Assembly: GCF_001649575.2 (NCBI RefSeq)
Contig: NC_051431.1
Coordinates: forward strand, 8,000,283-8,064,282
Direction of reading: 5' to 3'
Source of the DNA: Kryptolebias marmoratus
Lineage: Eukaryota > Chordata > Actinopteri > Cyprinodontiformes > Rivulidae
DNA length: 64,000 nucleotides
The position numbers were made by a program, and so were the translations under genes. Below the pieces are notes generated by a model that was not told where the DNA came from, did not search any database, and saw nothing but the letters and a program-made list of their open reading frames with translations. This document shows positions 23,601-36,360 of this stretch, one piece after another (the first letter of the stretch is position 1; the number at the start of each line of letters is the position of its first letter).

Positions 23601-26600
23601 CTGTTTTGTTTCGCCTTTTCTTACTCAGCAATTTCAGCTTCTGCTGTTGGCTGTCAGCTTTCTTGCTATTAAGCATTCAGTTAATATACTATAGTGGAAG
23701 GAAAATGTGGTTTAATCAAGTAGTTGATTTAAGTGTGGTGTGTTTTTCTAATCAAACAGCAATTGTTTTGATGATTGCATTTAAAGAGCTGAGGTTGAGT
23801 CAGGGTCAGCATTTCGAGATGTTACCATAATTCCAAATTTAGTAGGTTTTCAGATGACAACATGTATTTTATTAAAGTGGTATGAGATACAACCAAGGGA
23901 TTCAAAGAAGCTTTGCTTATTGGAGCTAGCTATTTTCCCACTGAGTAGACGGGGATTCAGATGGGATTTTTTTTTTTGTGTTGTGGTCCTTTTTTTTAAA
24001 ATCCAATTTTATAAAATATTTGTTCTGTTATTTGATACGTTGTATTTGTGTTTCTCCTTGTTTATTCCAGGTCATTTGAAGTAAAAGCTTTAGATTTACT
24101 AAAATATTAATTAAACATTTCTTCTGTTTTTATTTATTTAACTCTTTACATGTTGACAAGATGCACTATGTGCACCATGAAGACACATTTTTATTCCTGG
24201 CTTTATACTAGATCTGTTTTCATTGTTTGTATTTTCTAACATTACACAGTTCACCAAATGTAGATGTTATACAGTCAATTACCTGATCTTGGATGTTGAT
24301 ATTTTATATCGTCAACCCTGTCTGTAGTCTTTTTTATTTTTCTCCTTCTGGCCTTAACCTTTCTTAGTAATCCCTTTGCTTTGTTCCTGCAGTCTGCTGC
24401 TCACTGTTGAATTGTTTTTTTTCCCACCTCTGTCTTAGTTTACCTCTTGTTTTAGATTGTTAACATAATCCGCCATGTAGCTTTTTAATCTCCTCTGCAG
24501 GGATCTGTGCTACAACAATAGATGTGCCAACAAAACTCAACTAATAGGGACTAATATTTACTTCATAGACCAAAACATTTCTTCACTGCATATTGAGACA
24601 GTTGCACAACATTGGTTCAAATTGGGTGTCAAATGAAGAGGAAAACATTTCACTGTTGTTTTTCTGGCCTCTCAGTATAATTAAAGGGTTAGCATTCATT
24701 GAAGAATGCATATCACCCGCCGCTTTTTATACCAGTCTAAACTAAGATCATCTTATGATGAAAGGGATGTATTTATTGCAAATGACATTATGTGCGGTCA
24801 ATTTTGCGAGACTTGTTAGCACTCGCAGCGTGTGTTGAGCATGACTTTCAGCTACTACCACATCAAACTTTAGCTTGGTATTGGTAAATGTGACTTAGTT
24901 TCATGTTAGACATTATTGTGTTGGGTTAGGGTATATATTAACTATATATTAGGGTTATATTTTGCTGACTAACAGAATTGGCTCCAATAATTAGAGGCAA
25001 ATCTTAAAAACAGGTGTTACACAATAATTTAGTTCTCAGAGTATAAATTGGGGATGAGTCTCAGCTACTAACGTACCAAATTTTGCTCAATATTTGTAAA
25101 ATTGACTGAGTTATAACTCCTTTTGGGTTGGCTTATGTTGCTTAACTGTGGCAGCCATCTTAAATTGGACTTCAAAATTTAATCTAATTATTACTTTCTA
25201 AATGTGTCATAAAAATCTGTTCAGTGGTTCATGAGATATTTTGGTAACATGACACAGAAATGCACGCAAAGACATTATCATCCTTGGGCCTTCGGAGGTC
25301 CAAAGGCGAAAGGATCTGGTAAACCAAAGCATTAAGGGGTGCTCTGGTTTGGCAGGAATTTAAATCCAAAGACAACTTGCTTGCAAACTCAAACATTCAC
25401 TTTACAAGGAGACCCACCTCTAATGTCTGACTCACCTTTACTCAGACCAGCAGAATGAGAAAGCTCTTTGCTTCTGTCAGCTGTGGTGGAGGTGTGCTTC
25501 AAAATCTCTCTCTGTTAATAAACTTGCCCTTTTTCCAGTTAATGGCCTGTCTTTCTATCTCCATGAGCGCTGTCTGATCCCTGTGAACCTTTCATCAGTA
25601 AGAAGTTCTCTCGCTCCTCCTCCTCGCATCACATCTATCACTCAATCTTATGGCCATCCTTCCCCAACCTTCGTGCTTTTTTGTCAGCCCCAGCTTTTAA
25701 ATTGTTTCTGGCCAAGTCATCTGAAAACGTTTGTGTGCTGAATTCAGTAGCTTCAAACTATGAGTGTCCACTGGGACGTTGATGGATTTATTGAAGAAAG
25801 GTGTGACAGAGTTTGTCTGGAAGAAAATTTTGTGGATGATTGAAATAAAGCCTTTATCCTTGCATGCTCACTTTGTGTGTCAGGTGGCAGATACCTCCCA
25901 CTAAAATGACTAAAGCCTGTGCACACTGTGAAAGTCCTTAAATGACAGAAAAAATAGATTGGGAGAAATGGGAGGTATTTCTAAGACCTCAAAAGTGTAA
26001 TGGTGCAATCAGCATCAAATTGCCAAGTACCACAATTTGTGAGACATATTTATAAACTGCTATTACCAAACTTTGCTATTATTTTTGTCCATTCATCTCA
26101 TTTACAAATTAGACTTTCAGTCTTTTTTCAGTTCCGTGGCAAATCCACTGTTTGATGCCGGTTATGCATTTCATCAAGGATGACAATTTCTGATAATCAA
26201 TAGACTTAAGAGCAGTAAAGCTGAATACCATCATCATAGAAATGATAGGAAACATCAGGAAATCGCCCAATTCTTAGTCCTAGAGGAAGAACGTGGAGAT
26301 GAAATAGGATAGGTCTCATGACAGAACCCTGTTATAGTTAATGTAGGTTCTACCAGAACCAGACCAGATATACTAACCACATCATGGAGCTTGTTAATTT
26401 AAACTCTATGATCAGGAGCGTCAAAAGCAGATGTTATATAACCGTGAAAGCCCCAGAGTCAGCTGTCATCATGTCACTAGAAACTTGGAGTGAGTTTGTT
26501 TCAGTGGAATGCTGCTTACAGAAACCAGGCTGGAAACTTTCAAAAAATCTCACGTTTCCAAAAAAGGACATTTATGTTTTATTTATATTTTTAAAGCCGT

Positions 26601-29600
26601 TCATGAAAATATATCTATACTCTTGTGTTGTTAAGAGGTTTTGGAATTTTGTAAATGATTTATTTAAATTTGATTATTTGGAAAATAATTTTATGTTGCA
26701 ATGATTGAATTTTGACTCATAAGAAATATTTCTAAGTGGAAAAAAAGAGTTCGAACAACCTGCTTTTACAGAGGTAGGCCTATAATGTAATTTTGAATCA
26801 CCTGGGTGTGTTGTTGGTGCTGTTGTGTGAAATGATCAGCTCCCACTCAGCTTGTGTGTAGAGTGTGTGAATGATGTTATCAGAACATAGTGCTTGTAGA
26901 CGGAGGTGATTGGATTACTTGTGATCAGACATACTGTGTTCCGATGGGTTCAGGTTCCAGAACAACAGTAAACTGAATTTTGCACACCATGTTTATAGCT
27001 TCGGAGATAGAAATAAAGGCTGGTGTTAGGTTACGGATGTTTCCTCATTACAGAAGAGTTGATCAGAGCTATAAAGGGAAAGTTAACAGCTTTGAGTGGG
27101 GCTGTAGATGTTAAGCCCAAAACCTGGAGTGGTTACACCTAACAAGTTCAGATTACCAGAACACTACTGTTCATTTGCAGGAAAATGATCTGTCAATTGT
27201 TTTCCATTGAGCAAAGTCTGTCTCACATTACCGGCACTAATGCAGTTTTTGTTAGATGCTTAGCTCACACAGAAAGGTTATAATAAGCTGGACATTTTCT
27301 GGTGAAATAGCAAAGGCTTGGCTTTACATTTTTGTGGGTTTTTTTTTTCTGAGAACTTTTCCTTTGCCAGAGCTCACACATCTTTTTGAGCAAATGTAGT
27401 TCAGATCCCCTGTGTGTACTGAGCTGACTCAATCCTTGTTAAGAGTTTGACAGAAAACATGTGAAATTTCTTTAACCACTACAGCTTTTCTTTAATATAC
27501 TTTCATTTGATCTTGAGATTTTTTTTTTCCATCACTGGTTTGTGTGTTTACATTAGCAGGAGTCATTTTTCTTTGAAGGAATATGCATAAAGGAAAGAGT
27601 CCCTGATTGCAGGCAGGGTGCAGATGAGATGTTAGTCTAAATGCGCTTCTGGGCCCTTCCTCCTGTGTTATAAAAATGTTAAATAACAAAATTTACCCAT
27701 CTCTCAATGCAGTGAGTCTGGAACTATTTAGTAATCCGAGCCCTAAATAAGGTTATTCTGTTGTATTTCTCAGGCCACACATCTTTAAACTGGTTGACCT
27801 CTTGTCAACATTACCCAGAGCAGAACACCTCATAAAAGTTAATTGGTGGCTTGACTTTGGAGCAGAATAAGTCAAAGAGTTATGTAGGATGTGAGTGGCA
27901 GGTTGTGGGCTACAGAGATGGAGCTGGGGTAATTGTTTTGGACTTTCTAACATCATGTCACCTGTTAAAATGAACCAACAGCAGCACCGTGGCAGAATTA
28001 ATATTGCTCTGAAATGTCACACTCTGCTATCAGCACTCTGAAGTAACAGCAGCTATGTATAGCTGGTGCTGTCGAGGATATATTAAATAACATGTCACCA
28101 TTGCTCTAACAGAAATCTGTAACTTCTCTGTTTGCTGTTTCCTTTCTCTCTCCAGTCGCTCTGCAGCTTCCAGAGGGCCTGCAGATGTTTGCCTGTACCA
28201 TTGCTGACATAATTGAGAGGTAAGGCGACGGAACAAGGAGGTTTTGCATTTTTTAAATTTACAATATTTCAATTGAGAGCCTGTGAATAAGCTGCAGGTG
28301 TAGAGATCAAGTCAGCAGCATGTGAACTTAAACTGCTGTGGTCACTTGGCACTCATTAGGAGAGCGAGAGCTTTATTGTAATTCCCTTCCTTTGACTCAG
28401 TCAGGCCTTCAGCAGAAAATGAGACACGATTATGCTGTTTTTTTGGACAGAGCCGATATCACGGCTCCCGTTGCTCACAGCTGGAAAAGGGAAGAGTTAT
28501 CATTCTTGTTAATTACATCCCGTTTCAGTCGGCATATGCCCTAATGCATCACACAGACTCGATTTTTATTTTTATTTTCATCTTGCACCAAGAAGTCATT
28601 CAGCTTTTGGATGCCTTAAAAGACAAAACAGGTTGTCTTTTAAGGCTGAGATATGAGCTAAATAACATTTGTCCTTTACTGTTTGGTAGATAAAAATAAG
28701 ACACATTCCAAACAAACTTCTGCAACGATGGTATAAAGTACAAAAAAAATGTTCCTTTACTTTTATTTTTTCTGCTCTTGTCTGTATTGTCTCATGTCTC
28801 CTTCAGTTTGCCAGCGTTTGTCAAGAGTGCTGCCTGCCATGTGTTTTCTTAAAGAAAATAACTGCTATCATTAAACACCCAGAGTGGATTCCTTTCTGTG
28901 TTTAGTCAATAGAAACCTGATTACGAGATGGACAAGATGAAGAATAGAGTGCTGGGAGCTGCCATAAACTTTTCAGGCTGAGTGAATATTTGATTTCACG
29001 CAGGAAGCATAGATCAGTTTTAGGCTATTATTTTGATTTTTACTACATGTTGATTACATGTGCTTCACTCTTCAAGTGTTGGACATTCTTTTTCTACCAT
29101 AGCCTTTTCATCTATCTCCTCTTCCTACCACATTATTCAGTTTATTCTTTTTCCTACTACTCAAAGAGACTTTGTTGAGTTATAAAGTCGACTTGCTGAA
29201 TTTTACGTTTTTTTTTTTATCACAAGAAAGATAAAGTTTTGATGATAGGTTTTGGGCGTTTTGCTCCTGCTGCTATCAGACTGAAAGCTGCCACTGTGTG
29301 CTGCATAGCTTTCAAATACACAACTTTCAAGCCCACATTTATGATATACTGTATGTTTGAACTGTTCATCACAGATTCTACTAAATCAGTGCCATCTCTT
29401 GTAATGAGTACAATTATTGGACACTAATTGCTTTTCTGTCTGTCTTCATAGCTCATCTTTGTATCAGTCGTTTCTGTATTTTCCATCCTCCCTTCACCAT
29501 TCAGATGATTTCTCTCTCAAACTGCAGTAAAAAAAGATGTCTCCCACAGCTTGTCTTCATTAGTCCCTACCGTATAGTTCTTGCACTCTTTTTTTTCTTC

Positions 29601-32600
29601 CACTTTTACCATGAATTCCAGTTAATCTTTTTATATTTTATTCTGATGGATTATTTGATTTCTTAATGCACATTAAAACGTGCACAAAGTATCTTCCATC
29701 ATGTGCAGAGACTGACAGTGTGACATTATCACTAGATTAACACCAGCTGAGTTTGAGTGAGTGTCTCCCTCTGAAACAGAAAAAGCTTTGAACAGTGAAC
29801 AACCGAGTTCGTCATTAAGAATGAACACAACAGTTTTCCGCCAAAAATATATTTTTTAATTACTAAGTTTTAATTATGTATCAAGCTGAACTCTGGGGAA
29901 ATATTCCCACAGCCAAGAAAGCAGGTAAAGCAGTGACATTTGTTTAGTTAGTTACACATCTAAGGTGATAAGGTAATAATTTTCACATGCTTTCTTTTTA
30001 CTTTTCCAAATATAATAGGTTTGATTAAATTCTGCATTACCATTTTAGAATCTGAACACTTAGCTCATTGTCACATTATATCTGCCTTTTGCACAAGTTT
30101 TTGGAAGCAAATAGTGACTTTGTGCTCGAAGCCACTCAGTTCCTTCTACCTATATGATCTTTGATCTTGATTTACGGATAAAATTGCAACTTTTATAAAA
30201 AGGAAACTAAATGCATGCAAAATCTTATTTCTTGTCTTCTTTTGCTTCGTAATGTAATCTCATAGGCTGTGCCCTTTGAGTCAGGATGGCCTTGATAAGA
30301 ATCTCAGCACGGTACACAAAATTTAGCTGATCCTTTAAAAGGATTAACCCACAGGTAGAAGCTTTCTGCTTCCAGATGTTTAATTTGACACACAGCTCCA
30401 TGCCTATCCACCCCCCACCCATCCTCAAAAATTTAGATTGCTTGCTTTTTTTGCTGAGAAGCCTGGGAGCAGTTTGAGCTGTAGGAAGGAAAATTAAACT
30501 AACTTACAGCTCAAATCTGACATGTAAGAATGAACAAGAATCACAAGGTAGAGAAATAGAAATATTTAAACTAGATTAAACAAAAGCTTTTAATAGGTGC
30601 TTTTTGACAACTTAGACACATTCTACATTGTTCAAAAACCGACGAATAAATTCTATATTCTATGTGCATCAAGCATCTTAATGGAAACCATGAAAGTTAT
30701 TAACCTTTGGATGCTTCTACAACCTGCTGCTGACCTTGTGTTTAATGTTACTAAAAGTAATCTAGAAGCTGGGTGGATCTGTCATCATCATTACTACCAC
30801 CAATGTAGTGTACGTGTGAGACACGGCTGAGATCCATATTAAAATATCCTCCCAAGTCTAAATGAAGACAAGTTGCTCTGAATTATCACCTCTCTTAAAC
30901 CCTGAGGAGACCCTGACCCTAGCCCTGAGCCAAAGGGCCCTAACCCCTTAAACCCTGAGGAGACCCTGACCCTAGCCCTGAGCCAAAAGGCCCTAACTCC
31001 TTAAACCCTGAGGAGACCCTGACCCTAGCCCTGAGCCAAAAGGCCCTAACCCCTTAAACCCTGAGGAGACCCTGACCCTAGCCCCGAGCCAAAAGGCCGT
31101 AACCCCTTAAACCCTGAGAAGACCCTGCCCCTAGCCCCGAGCCAAAAAGCCCTAACCCCTTCAATGCTGAGGAGACCCTAACCTTAGCCCTGAGCCAAAA
31201 GGCCCTAATCCATTACACACTGAGGAGACCCTGACCCTAGCCCTGAGCCAAAAGGCCCTAACCCCTTAAACAATAATAATACACTTTGTCCAAAAAGCCT
31301 GCCCTTGACTAGTGCTTTTTTTTTTTTTTTACACCTGATGTGTTTTATCCTAGAGATGAAGTACTGCAGGTTTATCATTTTTTTATTTAGCTTTAAGTCT
31401 TGGCACTTTTCCCTTTTTTTAATTAATGTTTGCATTGATATTTTGGGTGGATGGCTACATTTCTTGCTTATCTTCATATTTTAAATTGGCTCTAAAATAA
31501 AAATCACCTCTCTGACTTTAAAGTGTTATAACAAATAATTGAAAAATTACTACATTCATCCATACATTTATTCTTTTCTTTTTTTTACCCGCCTTTTCCC
31601 TTCTGGTTTGCGGGAAGGCTAGTGCCAGTCACCAGCAGTCACTGTGCAGGAGGCAGGGTACAAAAATGGAGAGAACATGCAGACTTCACACAGAAAGGCC
31701 GGGAGGCGATCCTGCAACCTTCTTGCTGTGAGGTGACAGCTTTAACAACTGTGCTGCCTTGCTGCCCTAATACTAGAATCAGTCAATAAACAGCATAAAT
31801 TTCAGGCAGTATCATGCTTTTATTCAACTTCTTAACTCTGCTTTTGGGTTGCAGAACAGCAGGGTGTTTAATATACTGCTAAACTTTTTATATCTGTTTG
31901 TTTTGCTAATTTTCTATAATTTAGTTCTTTGCCATGGATGACATATATGAATTCAGACTTTTTAAACTAAGCTCTCACAGCCAAGTAGTCAAAAAAAAAA
32001 GCTTTCTAAATAAAACCAATCATTTCTAGCAGGCTGCCAGTGATTTATGTGATGTCACGACACCATATGTTTTTATTGCCTTTGATGGTTTCCCCGCTGT
32101 CTTGTTCTAAGTTTGAAAGATACTGTTATAAATTTGCTGCAATATTTACAGCTGCCTCTATTCTGACAGAGGAGAATTATAAATGGTCCAACAGTGGGCA
32201 AATGTGTATGTCCTACACATCAAAACATCACTTGCTTACCTAATCCAAGGTCTTGTTTACAGATATGTGATAAACTTTGCCTACCATATAAGGCCAAAAG
32301 CTTCTGCTGTTCATGAAAAAACAGATCAAACAAAACAAGAATAATGAGAAACTAAAAGCACTTGGAGAGCGCAACACTCCACCAAGACCATAGCTTTGCT
32401 AAGAAAAACAAAACTGTCAGATCCGGATTGCGATACAAATCGCTATCAAAATTTAATCAGTTGTTTCTTGTAATAACCCAAATATTTCCTTAAAATTTTG
32501 TTGACATCGTTGTATCAGTTTTTAAGTAATCTTGCTAACAACCAAAAATATAACCTGTGCTTTCTTTTCATGACTAAATTGAATAACTCTGTTGAATAAT

Positions 32601-35600
32601 AGGAACATATTTCTGCTACAACGTTCTTGGTTTTTATTTTTCAAGATATCAGTTTAAAATAATGTTCATGGTGAATTGGAATTTTAGTGAATAAACTGAA
32701 ATTATTCCATTGGAAATGAAATGAACTTTTTTTCACAATGGTTAGCAGGCTTAATTTATTTGAAGAATTCAGAGCATTTTTATTGATTAAATAATTAAAA
32801 AACTGGAAAAGCTGTGAGGGAAAATAACTAAATATAGTAACCCTTGTTTGGCATTTTCATTTTTAACAGCTGATGAACGGCTGTGGCCATATAAAAGCTA
32901 CATCATTAGTAATTGGATATTCCTTAGGCAAAGATAAAGTTTTGCCTGGGTACATTAAGTGGAGTTCTGTAGTTGTTTTCACCTTAATTATTTTTTGTTC
33001 AGCATATGTCTGTGAAGAGTTATACAGTACAAAATTCAACAATACACCTAAAACAGGTAAAAATATGTCAAACAGTAGTAAATGTATTTGATGAAGAAAT
33101 AAGTTAAAAGGAGCACATATAACAGTAGACATTGGTCAGTGAAAATATATATAATACATTTGCTCTGCTAATCACCAAAACATTCATCTCGCTTTCTTTG
33201 TTGGCTAAAATTATCCAATATCTTCAGCCAGTCCTAATGATATGATCCACAAGTTAATATGAATCAAGAGTAGGAGGGTAGCTTTTTTAAAAATAGCGCT
33301 ATAAATAAAGAGATACGGATGACTGAGCCTACACATTGACTGAGATGGCCAACCATCCACAATATTTCATTTACAGTGATGAGTCAGTGGTTTGCAATTT
33401 ATGACAACCAAAAACTTGGATAGTGTTTTAAATTTATATAAAATGAGCTAATTTTTTGATAAATAACCAAATTGTAAAGATAAAATAGGGTATGCTGCAG
33501 GAACAGATTACTTTCTGTCCATCATTTGAGCTTCAGTAAAAGACAAATAACAGACAAAACAATCAGTCTTTGTTCTTCTTTCTCAGTGTGTATTGAAAAA
33601 CCTTACAGGCATTGATTTGGCTATGCTAAGTGTCATGGAAATATGTCCGACATTTAGGTCCAGCTTGATCATGATTTTGATAGATATTCAAATGCCATGG
33701 ATTATATTTCACACATAATCCCAAGAGCATCTAGAAAAATACCTCTGTGTTTTTGTATTGGTGACCGTTAGATGTGGCTTTCTTATACATTTCTTGTACA
33801 TTTATTTTGTCAGGACCAATGCCTATAAAATTAAACTATAAATGAGGGAGTATCAAACGACCCGCATTTTCATCAGAAGTTTAGCAGAATTTAAACAAAA
33901 GATATTACAGAAATTATTCTCTTCACACAGTGCATTTCAAAGTCTTCCTTTTCTTCTCCTTCTCTTCTGCAACACAAGTATTTGCTCTAAAGTTCTTGGT
34001 CATAATTTTTGTAAGATTAATTGGAATTACTTTACTGATTGTTCAACTTTTCATCAAAGGTTAACATGAAATATCTTGATTGATAGACCTTTTGTTCACA
34101 AAATGTTTAATACTCTATGAATTTCAGAGATGCATAAAAATATTAACAACATGAGACCTCCTCCTACAATATTGTCAAAACAAGAGCGTAATTTGGTCAA
34201 ATTTTTAGTCTAGTGGGCAGAGTGGGTGTGGAGACACTTGTAAGATGGATTTGTTGAGCTGTCCAGGGGTTGTGCTTTAAAAAGCAATTCAGTAAAAAAT
34301 GTGATGGAAAACACTCACTTGGTGATCCCACTGACACACTTGATCTGTTTTCTGTCTCTCTACATCATCTGTAACCATAGGTGACTGCCAACATAGGCCC
34401 TAAATGGCTCAAGTAAAGAGTTTTGTCAAATGCTGTGTGTTGGTAAACCTCAATACAATATATGCACACACAGCCCCCAGACATCTCTAGTCCCTAGCTG
34501 TCTACATCCATCAGAATAGTTTCCATTTTGCACAGCAGGTTGAATCATTTCTGAGAGCAGCAGCCACAGCCCACAGCTTCCCAGGGTAAATGTCAAATGT
34601 AGCATTAGGAAGGAGCCTTGTAGGAGTCTCAGACGCCTTCTTTCTCTCACATCGTCACAATCTTCATGGCGCCCACAGCGCAGCTGAGCAATAGCAACAG
34701 ATCTGGCACAAAAGAGTGAATGAATGTGCATTGTTTTTTATAAATATGTGCTCTCTGATTGTTTGTCAGTGCCAGCTCTCACTTCTGTCAGCTCTTTGGC
34801 TATTTGAGATTCTCATTTGTGTGAATATTCCTATATGAGCTCCAAGCTCACCCATAGAGCCATATGCTGTCTAATTGACTCTCCTGCCAGCCATATTCTT
34901 ACTGCCCACTTGAAACTTTTCTGGAGCAACATCTCAGCAACTACCAGAAAACCCTGCGGAAACCAGTCACTGTCTGCAAAGTTGTTCATTTGCTTTGTGA
35001 CATGTTTTGGAGGAAAATGCTGTGACAGAACAGAAGTGAGGCCATGAGTCAGGAGAGAGGTTAAGCCTTTTCTCAAGTGACAAAGTTTGTATTCAGAAGG
35101 GAGATTCTTTTTTGAATATTTTCTTTCATGTGTTAGAACTCCAATAGTTTTTTTTAAAGTCATTCTAGTTTAAATGGATAGCAAGGAAGAGTCAGAAAAA
35201 GGAAAGCATTTAAGAATGAAACACAAAACTGTCATTACGACTAACCGAAGTATTTTTGTTGAACATCATCATCCTTTGACAATGTGACATCCATCGTTTC
35301 ACAGTTGAATTTCCTTGCAGCAGTATGTTAGGGTGAAGTGAATCAGTCACACTTATGTCCATCCTCAGCTTACAGACAAAGGCTTGGAAAACCATAAAAA
35401 TACCTACCGGTTTCACCTTTGTGAAACATAATCACATCACATCACATCATGCCCTGGCAGACTAGAAATCCTGGTAGGTGCTGACACTGTGTAATATGAT
35501 ATCTTGGAAGCTAACACCTCTGAAATTGCCCTAGATGTCGTGAAAAGTACAATTGATTCTTTTAACAGATATAAAAAGAAAAAAAAAGTAATTTGGCTGT

Positions 35601-36328
35601 AGCTTGGCTATTTTAATTTTGCATTTTGATTTTAAATTGAAACATGACATTAGCAATGATGACTTGATTGAAGGCAATAGTACAGACACTCAATTTTATG
35701 TATGACTGGTTCCTTTTTAATTCATGCTCATAGTTTGAAACCGTTTGAACCATTTGAAAAGTTTGAACCAAATTCACAGATTCCAAGTGAACAAGGTTAC
35801 ATTAATTTCTCAATTTTATTTTGATAAAGCTTTCTAAAAAAGTTAATTGTTGGTAGATGACATTATATGTTAACTATCATATTTTTTCATGTTGCAGCAC
35901 TTATTCGCTTTCATAACACAGTTCCATGACAAGGATATAAAGATGTGTCCCTCTTTAAGCTGCCTCAGGCTGGTTGTAAATCACCAATCAAGCTGGCCAC
36001 ATCCCACAATAATGTGAGCTTTGAAAAATGAAGCTGGCATCGGAGAACCATAGGAGGCTTGGAGTTTAACTCCACAATGTTGACATAGAGTGCTACACAT
36101 AAAATGTGTGTCGGATATCTCCTATTCTAAATCCGGCATCTGGCTGGTTGCACAGACCGTCTGTCATCCCTGCGTCACACCATTGAGCTGAGAAACTGCG
36201 TATCTTGGTCCTTTCATAAATCTGAATTCCCTTTAGGATAATAAATCTTATCTTATCTTATCTTATCTTATCTTATCTTATCTTATCTTATCTTATCTTA
36301 TCTTATCTTATCTTATCTTATCTTATCT

Positions 36329-36360
<32 letters not shown>

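Larger units (their letters stand above)
21340..28155 (+). other. dph1: dph1 intron 2 (6,816 bp)
   Basis: GT-AG, phase 1. Holds a C-rich tract at 21935-21954, a family A copy at 24698-25312 and a likely dispersed repeat near 26190-26535. The rest is AT-rich with no exon-like frame on either strand. Confidence 0.9.

Noticed and set aside
30897..31267. Interstitial telomeric repeat or repeat-encoded protein
   Set aside because: The period is 53 bp rather than 6 bp, with only isolated CCCTAACCC strings, and stops occur in each sense frame.
34450..34731. 93-codon minus-strand frame inside dph1 intron 3
   Set aside because: No family resemblance and no splice signals that make a gene; could be conserved non-coding DNA at most.
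35435..35455. Short CACAT repeats as a CRISPR-like or regulatory array
   Set aside because: Only three or four copies of a 5-bp unit; a trivial simple repeat in a vertebrate genome.
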